A DNA stretch of 47,366 nt from an uncultured Candidatus Saccharibacteria bacterium (GCA_938036915.1 CALHVV010000005.1:1-47366); one strand, 5' to 3'; positions 31,119-39,213 are shown, counted from the stretch's first letter. The notes: a model not told the origin generated them from the sequence alone. Made by a program: numbers and translations.

Positions 31119-32435
31119 TCATAGCATCACCTGACTGAGCTCTAGCATGCCGTGTTGCTGGCTCGCTAGTGCGTTATTTTTGTAGCGTTGATCATAACTA
31201 ATATCTGTGCTGCACCACTCGGGAGGGCAGAATGTTTCAGCACGTAGTGTCGCCTCGGTCTCGCGGCCACGAAACTCAACTTCAGCAGTGACGAGCTTTC
31301 CTTCAAGGTTGCCGTGGTAGATATCAAGCTCGATTGTATGCTCGTTGCTATCAGGGTCAGTGTAGGGTACATAGTAGCGTGTTTTCTCGATGCGCTTGCC
31401 CTTGGTGAGTGGCCATAGCGAAGCAAAGGTTGCTTCATTAATAATGATATTTTGCTCATCTCGCACGACAGTACCGCCCGATTTTACCGTGAGCTCAAAA
31501 CGTTGCCCATCACCAAAACGCCGGACGCGTGTCTCTGATCTATCACTGCTGTGCGCGAGATAGCCCTGACTGATGTCGATATGATCATATGAGTCAATAT
31601 CTGCTGGTATCTTATCAAGATTGACTAAAAATTTACGCTCAACTTCTTTGAGCTGATTGGGACGCTCAGGGACGTGAGAACTCATCATGTCGGCAGATTT
31701 TTCTTGTGCATAGCATGTCTCAAAATGATAAGCGAGGTTTGCATACAGCTCAGCAAGCTCAGGAAATTCTGTGCCAAATCGCTGAGTGAAGCTCTCGATG
31801 TGCTTGTCGTGTGCTGCTTGCAATTCAGCAAGATTTTTAATACCATAGTCCTCTTCGACTACCCGCACCCCTTGCCCAACAATATCCATCGCTACTGGAA
31901 GAATCTTATCGACTGCTCGTACAAAGCGTGCTTCGGGTGTGTTTTGTGCTTCGTAGCGCTCTAGCCCCTGACGCATAACGGGCGGAAGACGCTGTAATAA
32001 TGTGTGGGCTGCTTGCTGCTCGTTTTGTTGTTTGATGGAAAGCTGCACAGGGGTAAGGTCGAACGTTGCGACATCGCCAGTGGCAATCTCGAGCAGCTCG
32101 TGGACAGTTGCAAATTGCTGCACCATATCATTATCCAACTGCGGATAGAGACAGGCGCGTAATTCTGGCGCAAGGGCGGCAAGCGACCAACTATGCTCTG
32201 CGTCGTTCTCGCGCTCGCCACCGGGTCGGCGTGGCACGCGCACTACATCGGCCAAATCACAGCTTATCTCCATACTCTGCAGTGCAATATGGCATAGTTG
32301 GCTTTGGATAGGTGATGGTGTAATATCTCGTTCGTGAAATAGGTGTGGTGGATAATTGTGTTCTAGCAGCGAGGTCGTTGATGTGTGATTATATTGGTTA
32401 TTATTGTGGTGACTATTGTATGGCAGGTTATTCAT
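31119..32435 (-). CDS. fusion of HD-domain phosphohydrolase and CYTH triphosphatase
   Basis: The 438-aa protein joins two phosphohydrolases. The first half (about 42-240) is an HD_3/YfbR-like domain: 'RENDAEHSWSLA' (His81) and 'TVHELLEIATGD' (112-121), where the canonical His-Asp pair is His112-Glu113, with 'RAVDKILPVA' giving a later Asp. The second half (about 262-430) is a CYTH/triphosphate-tunnel domain opening with 'EVERKFLV' (ExExK at 264-268), then 'ETRVRRFGDGQRFELTVKSG' and 'VTAEVEFRG'. The first ~35 residues are Asn/His-rich. It may clean up nucleotides or triphosphates (inferred). TATGGT on the minus strand is 6 nt before the ATG. Confidence 0.85.
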   Translation of the reverse strand: MNNLPYNSHHNNNQYNHTSTTSLLEHNYPPHLFHERDITPSPIQSQLCHIALQSMEISCDLADVVRVPRRPGGERENDAEHSWSLAALAPELRACLYPQLDNDMVQQFATVHELLEIATGDVATFDLTPVQLSIKQQNEQQAAHTLLQRLPPVMRQGLERYEAQNTPEARFVRAVDKILPVAMDIVGQGVRVVEEDYGIKNLAELQAAHDKHIESFTQRFGTEFPELAELYANLAYHFETCYAQEKSADMMSSHVPERPNQLKEVERKFLVNLDKIPADIDSYDHIDISQGYLAHSSDRSETRVRRFGDGQRFELTVKSGGTVVRDEQNIIINEATFASLWPLTKGKRIEKTRYYVPYTDPDSNEHTIELDIYHGNLEGKLVTAEVEFRGRETEATLRAETFCPPEWCSTDISYDQRYKNNALASQQHGMLELSQVML

Positions 32436-32492
32436 ATCACTACCATAGCGTGCTATAGTAAATATGGATAGATAGGATAGTTTGAGTCAAAC

Positions 32493-33170
32493 ATGTTTGA
32501 GCAAGATACGATTAACCACCACATCCAAAGGCGAATTCTCAGTGTGCTGTGCTACCGCAAGATGGCTCGCTTTCGTGATCTGCGCCCGCCACGGGTGGAT
32601 ACCAATCTCTTTAGCTATCATCTCAAGGTGCTGATTCGTCACCAGCTTGTCCAAAAAGTGCCAGGTGGCTATAGCCTGGCACCACGTGGTTTGGCGTATG
32701 TCGATCGAGTTAGTACAGACAATATGCTGGTTCGAACCCAACCTAAAATCGTAACCATGCTCGTGGTGCAAAATAGCAATGGAGACGTCTTGCTGCAGCA
32801 GCGCACCAAGCAGCCCTATATTGATACCTGGACGCTCCCTTACGGCAAGCTCCATATCGATGATAGATCTATTCAAGCGGCGGCTCAACGCGAAGCAGCG
32901 GAGAAGCTTGGCACTGTGGATCTCGCGCTGCAGCATGTGGGCGAATGCTATATTCGTGTTTGGGTAGACAAAGCGATTCTCTCAACCACGCTTGCTCATG
33001 TGTTTTATGGGACGACTGATGATATCACTCCGCACGAACGGCTCATTTGGGCGCGCCCACACAAACTGGCGCAGTACACGCTTGCACCAGCAGTGGAGCA
33101 GATTGTCGCGCGGGCATTCTTTCACGATCCGTACTTTTTTGAGGAATTTGACGACGTTTTAGATCAATAA
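32493..33170 (+). CDS. HTH-Nudix fusion protein
   Basis: The 225-aa protein has an N-terminal winged-helix-like region (about 5-70: 'IQRRILSVLCYRKMARFRDL', 'NLFSYHLKVLIRHQLVQKV') and a Nudix domain (about 80-205). The Nudix box 'GKLHIDD', eight residues, 'REAAEKLG' is off: Glu7 is Asp, spacing is one longer, and one central Glu is Lys. Such fusions can be NrtR-like regulators, in which the Nudix part senses rather than cuts (family knowledge), or HTH-less MutT relatives. TAGGAT is 14 nt upstream, so the leader is short. It is followed by a MazG-type gene after 12 nt, suggesting one operon. Confidence 0.78.
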   Translation: MFEQDTINHHIQRRILSVLCYRKMARFRDLRPPRVDTNLFSYHLKVLIRHQLVQKVPGGYSLAPRGLAYVDRVSTDNMLVRTQPKIVTMLVVQNSNGDVLLQQRTKQPYIDTWTLPYGKLHIDDRSIQAAAQREAAEKLGTVDLALQHVGECYIRVWVDKAILSTTLAHVFYGTTDDITPHERLIWARPHKLAQYTLAPAVEQIVARAFFHDPYFFEEFDDVLDQ

Positions 33171-33182
33171 CAAGGAGGATAT

Positions 33183-33524
33183 ATGAAGATCGACGACTAC
33201 GCACAGCAAGCAATCACTACCCTGAGTAGTGACTATGCCTACGGTGATGCCAATGCCCAACTAATGGGTATGGTGCTAGGTCTGGGTGGTGAATCGGGTG
33301 AGGTGCTCGAGAAGTTTAAGAAGCTACTGCGTGACCAGCAGGGCACAATAACAGAGACAGATAAGCAGGCAATCATTAAGGAGCTGGGTGATGTTTTGTG
33401 GTATGTAACGGCAGTGGCACACTTGCTTGGTTCGAGCCTTGAGGAGGTCGCTCAGCGCAACAACGCCAAACTGGCCAGCCGCCAGCAGCGTGGTCAGCTG
33501 CGGGGCAGTGGGGATGACCGGTAG
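33183..33524 (+). CDS. MazG-like nucleotide pyrophosphohydrolase
   Basis: The 113-aa all-alpha NTP pyrophosphatase of the MazG/iMazG type has 'LGGESGEVLEKFKKLL' (ExxE of helix 1-2, about 36-51) and 'IKELGDVLWYVTAVAHLLG' (the second ExxD metal motif, about 78-83). These four acids bind Mg. It removes aberrant or damaged nucleoside triphosphates. AAGGAGG lies 6 nt before the ATG, and 12 nt separate it from the HTH-Nudix gene. Together they look like a nucleotide-sanitising operon in which the Nudix-HTH protein may set expression. Confidence 0.9.
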   Translation: MKIDDYAQQAITTLSSDYAYGDANAQLMGMVLGLGGESGEVLEKFKKLLRDQQGTITETDKQAIIKELGDVLWYVTAVAHLLGSSLEEVAQRNNAKLASRQQRGQLRGSGDDR

Positions 33525-33641
33525 GTTGTGTGTGGTTTGAGAATGCTGTAATTCATCACAGTTACCACACAGGAACTAACAGTAGGTGAATACTTGTCAA
33601 TGATTCAGCTGCGACGGGTGTAGATAGCTTGAGGTAGGTAC

Positions 33642-34904
33642 TTACCCCTGTTGCGCGAGCCGCTGTCGTACCCAGCCATCAATTGTGCCTGCTCCCATGC
33701 AGAGCACAAGCTTGCCCTCAGCTCGGGCCGTTTGGATGGCGTGCCACAAGGTATCATCGAGCTCGGCATAGTGAACGCTGCTACGGTTTGTTAGTTGCTC
33801 AGTAAGTTGCTGCGGGGTGAGGATGGGTAGAGTTGGGTCTTCGCGGCTGAGGTAGGTTGGCAGCCAATAGATTTGCTCGGCGCGCTCCATACAGTCAGTG
33901 TATTGCTGGCGGATCTCATGCTGGCGGACGTTTTGATGTGGCTGATATACCAGCACAACGTGATCGGACAATTCTCGTGCCATTTGCAATGTCGCGGCGA
34001 TTTCTACCGGGTGGTGGCCATAATCGCTATACAGCCCAGGCCCAAGCCGCTCAAAGCGTCGCTGCACTCCCGGGAAGGTATTGATAGCCGCTCGAATATG
34101 CTCGGGTGAGCCAAGCCTGAGCTGCTTGCATGCCGTTGCCACTAGTGTTGCGTTTGCTCGGTTGTGTGCCCCTGCGAGTGTAAATTGCTGCACATCCTCA
34201 TCTTCCAAGACACGCGCCCGCCGCCGTGGTGGCACAACGCCTGCATCGGCATCGCGCTGCCACATGATAGTATATTCGCTCTGCTCAAGGAAGCGGCTAA
34301 AGGCATCGGTGTAATCCTGCTTGGTAGGGTAGGTGTCCGGGTGGTCGTAGTCAACAGAGGTCAGTAGCGTGAGATGAGGGTGGAATTGCAAAAAGTTGCG
34401 GTCAAACTCATCACACTCATACACAAAGTAGCGACTACCTGGCACATAATGGCCACTGGGGCCAAAACTCAATGTTGTACCCACCGAGTAACTCACTGGC
34501 TCGCCCAGCTGACGCAGCGCCCACACCATCAGGCCAGTTGTTGTCGTCTTGCCGTGGGTGCCAGCGATGGCGATGAGTTGGAGGTCTTTTTCGTTGATGA
34601 GATAAGTGAGGAGCTCGTCGCGCTTAGCGGTATAGATGCCAAGTCGATGCGCCAAGACCAGCTCGGGGTGATCGGGTGGCAAAGCTGCAGTATAGATAAA
34701 CCAATCGATGGGGGTTTGCTTGTGGCGATAGGCTAGGTATTCGCCTGTTTGGTCTTGTGAGACGGAGATGCCACGTTGCTCGAGTTCTTGTGTCTCGAGT
34801 CCAATGTGGCTATCTGAGCCAAGCACATGGTGCCCTGCATCGTGCGCCAACTCAGCCAATGGCCCCAGGCCCACGCCGCCGATTCCAGAGAAGTAGATAT
34901 TCAT
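33642..34904 (-). CDS. Mur ligase (UDP-MurNAc--L-alanine ligase or Mpl type)
   Basis: The 420-aa Mur ligase starts 'MNIYFSGIGGVGLGPLAELA', the MurC/Mpl N-domain Rossmann motif. It has the ATP loop 'AIAGTHGKTTTTGLM', the central 'ECDEFDRNFLQFHP' and 'SVDYDHPDTYPT', and the C-domain 'PGVQRRFERLG' and 'DYGHHPVEIAATLQMA', which is typical of MurC and Mpl. It adds L-Ala (MurC) or recycles tripeptide (Mpl) in peptidoglycan synthesis; the two cannot be separated by eye. The start at 34904 follows TACAAT (34917-34912, minus strand) by 7 nt, discarding two upstream ATGs. Confidence 0.9.
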   Translation of the reverse strand: MNIYFSGIGGVGLGPLAELAHDAGHHVLGSDSHIGLETQELEQRGISVSQDQTGEYLAYRHKQTPIDWFIYTAALPPDHPELVLAHRLGIYTAKRDELLTYLINEKDLQLIAIAGTHGKTTTTGLMVWALRQLGEPVSYSVGTTLSFGPSGHYVPGSRYFVYECDEFDRNFLQFHPHLTLLTSVDYDHPDTYPTKQDYTDAFSRFLEQSEYTIMWQRDADAGVVPPRRRARVLEDEDVQQFTLAGAHNRANATLVATACKQLRLGSPEHIRAAINTFPGVQRRFERLGPGLYSDYGHHPVEIAATLQMARELSDHVVLVYQPHQNVRQHEIRQQYTDCMERAEQIYWLPTYLSREDPTLPILTPQQLTEQLTNRSSVHYAELDDTLWHAIQTARAEGKLVLCMGAGTIDGWVRQRLAQQG

Positions 34905-35047
34905 ACCCTCCATTGTACCGCCTCTGGCACAAAACCACCAGAGGTAGCTAAGGAGTGCGATCGCTCCACCTCGCGCTACTGGGTTCAATATTGAGGTTAT
35001 GCTATACTAGAGCCAAAGCATAAGTGGGCATACACAGGGTACATAGC

Positions 35048-35683
35048 ATGGCAAACAAACAGCAAGTCAAGCGGTCGATGAAGCGACTCCGGCGCATCAA
35101 GATGTGGCACTTGGTGCTACTACTTATGGTGCTGCTTGTGCTGTCTGCGACCTTCTTGCGGCTCAATAATGTGGGGATGACCGAGCGGCGGCGGGCAGTT
35201 CTCTCGGCAGATAAAGCAGGTAATATGGAGCAGATCCGCCAGCGCATCGCCGACCTGCAGCAGTATGCCTCCGCTCATATGAATGCCGATACTGGCCCAA
35301 TCTACCTACAAGAGCAGTACAATCGCGACGCCAAGGCTGCACTCAACGCCTCGATCAGCACCGCCAACCGCGCTGGCCAAACCGCCAATGCCAAGGCCGA
35401 TGCAGTGTGTAAGCCACGCTTCCATAGCTGGTCGATCGACTACGTACGCTGCGTCTACGAAGAGCTGGGCAAGCTTAGTAGCACCAATGCTAGCTTCCAA
35501 ACTGCCAAGATGCCCGATACCAGCCTCTACCACTACAACTTTAGTGCACCACTATGGTCTCCTGACTTTGCTGGCTGGACGATTCTCCTTACTGGCGTGG
35601 TCATTTCAGCCATTCTTGGGCGTATTGTGGGGATGATTATTTTGCGGATTATGCTGCGCATTCAGTATCGAGCAGCAAAATAA
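35048..35683 (+). CDS. two-helix envelope protein, function unknown
   Basis: The 211-aa protein has a basic N-terminus ('KRSMKRLRRIKMWHLVLL'), a transmembrane helix (about 20-42), an outside domain (about 45-165) with many Ala, Asn and Gln and two cysteines ('AVCKPRFHSWSIDYVRCVYE') that could pair, and a second helix near the end (about 175-205), 'GWTILLTGVVISAILGRIVG'. Both termini lie inside. I do not recognise a family, but the layout suggests a conserved membrane component. TATACT at 35003-35008 leaves a ~33-nt leader; the Shine-Dalgarno is poor. The in-frame GTG at 35024 is an alternative start. Confidence 0.7.
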   Translation: MANKQQVKRSMKRLRRIKMWHLVLLLMVLLVLSATFLRLNNVGMTERRRAVLSADKAGNMEQIRQRIADLQQYASAHMNADTGPIYLQEQYNRDAKAALNASISTANRAGQTANAKADAVCKPRFHSWSIDYVRCVYEELGKLSSTNASFQTAKMPDTSLYHYNFSAPLWSPDFAGWTILLTGVVISAILGRIVGMIILRIMLRIQYRAAK

Positions 35684-35901
35684 ATAGCAAAAAAATAAAA
35701 AACTACAACATAATTTACAACACGTACAACACGCAAGATGGCTTTGAGTGGGCGTTCGCTAGACGCTCCATAAAATTTATGCTTGACCCCTGTTTATCGT
35801 ACAAAAATAGTACCAACATCTATCATACAAAATAACCATAAGCAAAAAACAAAATTACTTACCCTTGGCCGTTATCTCTGTAAAAAATCGTTACCAAAGT
35901 G

Positions 35902-35930
35902 TTGACATCCATTTTATGAGCATGTAGGCT
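35902..35930 (+). promoter_or_regulatory. strong promoter of 82-aa protein
   Basis: TTGACA (35902-35907), 17-bp spacer, TAGGCT (35925-35930). A second TTGACC lies near 35783. AGGAGG at 35950-35955 is 6 nt before the ATG. The consensus -35 and Shine-Dalgarno predict high expression. Confidence 0.75.
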
Positions 35931-35961
35931 AGGTTTTGTAAGATCAAATAGGAGGAGCACT

Positions 35962-36210
35962 ATGGCTTACAAATATACTAATTCGATCGGTACCGTCTAC
36001 TACTTGCATACAAAGAAGGACACGGTATTGCGAGGCGGCGTGAAGCGGACGATTTACTACTTTTCTAAATCACCGAATAACGAGAAAGGTGAGCCGTGTG
36101 ACCTACCCGAAGGTTACTACGTGAAGGAGTATTCGCGCAATAAGTTTCCTTTTGCTGCTAAAAAGGATACTGCTAAGGCGCAGAAAAAGACTGCCAAAGC
36201 AGCCAAATAG
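35962..36210 (+). CDS. small basic protein with lysine/alanine tail
   Basis: The 82-aa protein has a compact N-terminal part ('GTVYYLHTKKDTVLRGGVKR', 'TIYYFSKSP') and a 'CDLPEGYYVKEYSR' segment, then a histone-H1-like tail 'KKDTAKAQKKTAKAAK'. The YYLH-K-LRGG-K-TIYYFSK-DLP-GY core is a pattern I have seen in small conserved proteins of Patescibacteria and other bacteria of unknown role (memory, not a search). It has a consensus promoter, a strong Shine-Dalgarno and its own terminator, so it is probably abundant. The tail suggests nucleic-acid binding. A single cysteine is present. Not named. Confidence 0.8.
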   Translation: MAYKYTNSIGTVYYLHTKKDTVLRGGVKRTIYYFSKSPNNEKGEPCDLPEGYYVKEYSRNKFPFAAKKDTAKAQKKTAKAAK

Positions 36211-36229
36211 CTCGGACGATTGTATATGG

Positions 36230-36261
36230 AAAGACTCTTCTATAACGGAAGAGTCTTTTTT
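36230..36261 (+). terminator. Rho-independent terminator
   Basis: AAAGACTCTTC (36230-36240) pairs with GAAGAGTCTTT (36248-36258), with a T run, directly after the 82-aa gene. A clean terminator. Confidence 0.9.
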
Positions 36262-36495
36262 ATTGGTTTGATGCAAGGGAAGTACTACATAGCAAGTGGA
36301 ATATGAGATGGAGTGAGCCGCGAGCCTATACTGTGTGACGAGAAACTAAACTTTGCGCCGATAGACACGCTTTCGCACCACTCAGAGCACCAGAGAGCGG
36401 CGCTCAGTGTGAGCTGCGGTTTTCTCTCGTTTTGCGCCGTTCGCAGCGAGAGGAGCATGAGAGGAGGTGTGAGCGCATAAGCTGCGTATTAGCAA

Positions 36496-37233
36496 TTAGC
36501 TATATGACATGTTATGCATTGGTGCAGCACTCCCCACATGCAGTGCCGGACGGATGCGCATTGGCGAACTGCCACGAGTGGCTTTGCCGAGACGTTGGCG
36601 CACTTGGCCATGCAAGACTGTCCCTGAGACAGCGCTGCCATCAATCAATGCTTCACCGGCAAAGAGCGTACTCGTCCAGCGCTTGCGTTGTTCGCAGTCT
36701 GGTGCTTGGAGATTCTGCAAGACGAGCGCACACCATAGTTGCCGGGTCATCAGTTGGCGCGTGTCGGAGCCGTTGACGGTGTATATATCTCTGGGCTGTG
36801 CGGTGATATCGTTGTAACTGCCCATTGCTAGGCCAGCATCAGAGATAATGGTGACAAATAGTGTCCAAGGAGCTGCAAGGTCAGTATGGTCAGCGCCAAG
36901 AGGAAGACGCTCGTCGACGAAGTCTGGCTTGGTTATCTCAGGTTGGCTGCTGCGGATATGTCTGCTTTGAGATCGGCGCACATCAAATAAACGGGCGTGC
37001 GGCACTAGGAGTGGGCCATAAATAGCCTCCTCAGCGAAGGGGTAACTCTGAAAGTGTCGTGACAGATCGCTAGATAGCGTTGCAACCGTATCCCAGACCG
37101 ATATGTCAAAGGCGCTCCGTAGATAAGTTTCAGTTGGTACAGGAATACCAGCTTCGGTTAAGGCACGGGCAATTGATGAGCACTGGGTCCAGCCACTGCT
37201 AGCGAGTTGAGCGAGTATGACTGAATGAGACAT
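36496..37233 (-). CDS. hypothetical protein
   Basis: The 245-aa soluble-looking protein starts 'MSHSVILAQLASSGWTQCSS' and has no membrane helix or signal. It shows a helical first third, a middle 'AAPWTLFVTIISDAGLAMGS' with strands, and a basic, Gly/Arg-rich C-terminus ('GQVRQRLGKATRGSSPMRIR'). I do not recognise a family. AAAGGAGG on the coding strand is 5 nt before the ATG, the main proof that the gene is real. The 235-bp gap downstream (36262-36495) holds nothing I can assign. It could be a lineage-specific protein. Confidence 0.55.
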   Translation of the reverse strand: MSHSVILAQLASSGWTQCSSIARALTEAGIPVPTETYLRSAFDISVWDTVATLSSDLSRHFQSYPFAEEAIYGPLLVPHARLFDVRRSQSRHIRSSQPEITKPDFVDERLPLGADHTDLAAPWTLFVTIISDAGLAMGSYNDITAQPRDIYTVNGSDTRQLMTRQLWCALVLQNLQAPDCEQRKRWTSTLFAGEALIDGSAVSGTVLHGQVRQRLGKATRGSSPMRIRPALHVGSAAPMHNMSYS

Positions 37234-37336
37234 ATTCCTCCTTTGCTGGCTAAATATTATGACGACGACATATCAACGACTGCCATACCTGGTACGAGGT
37301 TGCGCTTGTCTTCTATGAGATGGCAATGTATGGTGG

Positions 37337-37522
37337 TTATTTCTGCCGATCCTTTTGATTAAGCTGCACCTGAAGGTCAAACACTTGCTTACCAAGCGAG
37401 TCGACTGCGCTGTGGTAGTTGTTTTGCAGTGCTACGGCCCAGCCGATAAGCGACAGGAGGCCGATGGTAAGCACTGCCAGCCATGCAATGATGATCTTGT
37501 CGGATAATTTTTTGTTCTTCAT
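37337..37522 (-). CDS. 61-aa membrane protein with coiled-coil tail
   Basis: The protein has a basic start 'MKNKKLSDKIIIAWLAVLTI', one transmembrane helix (about 9-32) and a ~30-residue polar helix with heptad spacing ('SAVDSLGKQVFDLQVQLNQK'). TATACT (37534-37529, minus strand) ends 6 nt before this ATG; the longer frame to 37558 would start before the promoter. The small size and coiled coil are like many FtsB- or YneA-size division or envelope peptides, but no motif identifies it. Confidence 0.65.
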   Translation of the reverse strand: MKNKKLSDKIIIAWLAVLTIGLLSLIGWAVALQNNYHSAVDSLGKQVFDLQVQLNQKDRQK

Positions 37523-37618
37523 AGCCGTAGTATAGCAGAAGGTAACGATTATATGCAATGAAGTTTTGCAATAAGCAATAGTATGATATTGCTAATACAA
37601 TCGTAAAATTCCTAATGA

Positions 37619-37733
37619 TTATTCCAACCAAGCTGCAAGGGTATTGCCTGCTGGGTCTTGAAGATAAAAGCGCTTTTACTGTAGCCAACTTCGTAGCATC
37701 TCGGGCTGGAAACTCGATATAGTCTATGCGGTT
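37619..37733 (-). pseudogene. VOC/glyoxalase-family gene remnant
   Basis: Read on the minus strand, this segment encodes 'RIDYIEFPARD' (the usual start of small VOC/glyoxalase proteins), and then, in another frame, 'FYLQDPAGNTLAAWLE' and a stop at 37621-37619, the usual end. The ~90 residues between are gone, so it is a deleted, frameshifted relic with no intact start. It shows how small accessory enzymes are lost here. A plus-strand terminator for a neighbouring tRNA is close by. Confidence 0.7.
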
Positions 37734-37776
37734 AGCTGCGTTACTCGTAGTCCTATTAATACCGTTTGCGCATACT

Positions 37777-37799
37777 AAAAACACGCCACTATGGGCGTG
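37777..37799 (-). terminator. terminator of tRNA (CAT) at 37819
   Basis: On the minus strand CACGCC-CATAGT-GGCGTG is followed by TTTTT, 20 nt downstream of the tRNA. Confidence 0.85.
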
Positions 37800-37818
37800 C
37801 TATCACTAATCTTTGCAA

Positions 37819-37894
37819 TGGTGGGGGCGGCTGGACTTGAACCAGCGGCCAACAGGTTATGAGCCCGCTGCTCTGACCACTGAGCTACGCCCCC
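37819..37894 (-). tRNA. tRNA with CAT anticodon, tRNA-Ile2 candidate
   Basis: The 76-nt gene has all four arms and an encoded CCA. Acceptor GGGGGCG/CGCCCCC, discriminator A, D stem GCTC/GAGC, T arm GCTGG-TTCAAGT-CCAGC. The anticodon loop is CTCATAA, so the anticodon is CAT. The first pair is G-C, so it is not the initiator. The T arm and D arm are like the bacterial tRNA-Ile whose C34 is turned to lysidine by TilS (its gene is 4.4 kb away), but elongator Met cannot be ruled out. The anticodon stem has two G-T pairs (27-43, 29-41). TATAAT is at 37915-37910 on the minus strand, and there is a terminator downstream. Confidence 0.85.
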
Positions 37895-37938
37895 AGATCC
37901 ACTTGCCACATTATACCGTATTGTTGGCGTATATGCTA

Positions 37939-38574
37939 CTAGTAATCGAGTTTACTAAGGCTCCGGACGTCTTCGCCGGCAGCAGCGGAGCGCCGATCAA
38001 TGCCTTCTGGTTCCTCTTGCTGTGGTCTATTTCTACGCTGAGCGGCGGTTTGAGATGGGTGAGTGGCTCGTGCTGCTTCTTTCACTTCGTGGCGGATACG
38101 CATACGCTCTAGGACAATCGCATCGAACTGCGCATCACGGTTGGTGTATGCCTGGGCATATTGCTCTGGTGTTATCCCGAGCGTCTTGGCAATAGCAATG
38201 TCAAGATTATACCAGGCTGCGGCACGCTTCTCTTTGAGTGCTTTGCTTCGTGGATGCTGTGCAACCTGATGATCGTAGCTATTGATGATTCTTTGGAGAG
38301 CGTAGAGGTCTTCGCGTGTTGGCGATGTGGGCCGCTCATGAGATGATAATGTCTCAGCCTGTGCTTGAGGTGAGGCGTCTGATATGTGAGAGGGTGCTGG
38401 CAATCCATCGTCCTCTAAGTCGGCTAAGAGATCACCTTGCTTGCCGTTTTTTTGTAGTAATAACGCTGCACGTCCTAATATTGCAGCGGCGGATCCTATT
38501 ACCGTTTCTGGTGGTGCTGAAGACTCTAGGCTGCGTTGTTGAGTAGCCTCTTGAGAGGGTTGTTTGTATGTCAT
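37939..38574 (-). CDS. hydrophilic hypothetical protein
   Basis: The 211-aa protein is rich in Gln, Ala, Ser and Arg, with a disordered first ~90 residues, a helical core ('TREDLYALQRIINSYDHQVA', 'KALKEKRAAAWYNLDIAIAK', 'YTNRDAQFDAIVLERMRIR') and a basic end. There is no membrane helix or signal, and I do not recognise a family. The start is the ATG at 38574 (TATAAC 38589-38584, 9 nt upstream on the minus strand); the frame is open further upstream over the FtsB-like gene's promoter but is not used. It is divergent from the FtsB-like gene. Confidence 0.6.
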   Translation of the reverse strand: MTYKQPSQEATQQRSLESSAPPETVIGSAAAILGRAALLLQKNGKQGDLLADLEDDGLPAPSHISDASPQAQAETLSSHERPTSPTREDLYALQRIINSYDHQVAQHPRSKALKEKRAAAWYNLDIAIAKTLGITPEQYAQAYTNRDAQFDAIVLERMRIRHEVKEAARATHPSQTAAQRRNRPQQEEPEGIDRRSAAAGEDVRSLSKLDY

Positions 38575-38675
38575 CTTGCATTGGTTATAGCACAGAGGTC
38601 GACACCTGGCAAGTCTACGAGCGATTTTTGACCAAAATTGTGGTGCGCAGCGTGTTTTTTGCTGGCCCGCAGCTT

Positions 38676-38705
38676 TTGCAGCAACTGCGCGGTCTACGGT
38701 ATAAT
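38676..38705 (+). promoter_or_regulatory. promoter of FtsB-like gene (leaderless)
   Basis: TTGCAG (38676-38681), 18-bp spacer, TATAAT (38700-38705), ATG 8 nt later. Confidence 0.7.
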
Positions 38706-38713
38706 AGAAGCCT

Positions 38714-39172
38714 ATGAAGTTTGTGCTCAGCGACACTACCAAGCGCCACATCATCTACAAGATCAAGCATGATTATCTCCAGCTCAATACCATTGTGCTG
38801 GCGCTTGCGCTCGTGATTGCGACATACCTTGCCTGGCAGTCGGTGGCACGTCTCCAGCAGAACTATACGCAGCAGCGCGAGCTAGAGACGAAACGGCGGC
38901 AGCTCGTCCTCACCGAGCTTGAGACGCAAACGCTGCAATACCAAAAGAATTTCCGCGAGAGTGACGAATATAAAGAGCTTGCTGCTCGTGAGAAACTCGG
39001 CTTGGTGGCACCTGGCGAGAAGGTGATTGTGCTGCCCAAGAACAGCCCCGAGGCACACGATCCACCAACCGACAAGCCCACTAACCCCGATACACAGAGT
39101 AGCAACTTCGAGCAGTGGGTAACCTTCCTCTTTGGTGGTGCAGCCGAGCAGGCTCAGCAAAAGGATAAATAA
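38714..39172 (+). CDS. FtsB/DivIC-like septum formation protein
   Basis: The 152-aa bitopic protein has a cytoplasmic part (1-25), a transmembrane helix (about 26-44), a coiled coil (about 47-85, 'RLQQNYTQQRELETKRRQLV') and 'DEYKELAAREKLGLVAPGEK', which is the conserved 'ARE-LG-V-PGE' box at the end of FtsB/DivIC coiled coils. The ~45-residue tail is disordered. It would act in the divisome with FtsL and FtsQ outside the membrane. It is a single leaderless gene just before the initiator tRNA. Confidence 0.85.
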   Translation: MKFVLSDTTKRHIIYKIKHDYLQLNTIVLALALVIATYLAWQSVARLQQNYTQQRELETKRRQLVLTELETQTLQYQKNFRESDEYKELAAREKLGLVAPGEKVIVLPKNSPEAHDPPTDKPTNPDTQSSNFEQWVTFLFGGAAEQAQQKDK

Positions 39173-39213
39173 CAAGCGGGGAGCGGAAATCTTGACATTC
39201 AGGTGGTAAATCC

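Noticed and set aside
33529..33571. TGTGTGGT...ACCACACA inverted repeat after the MazG-like gene as a terminator
   Set aside because: Loop of 27 nt and no T run make it a poor terminator.
35700..35750. Repeated ACAAC/TACAAC motifs as a repeat array
   Set aside because: Too short and irregular; no CRISPR-like spacing or conserved repeat length. No CRISPR array or insertion sequence was seen anywhere in the window.
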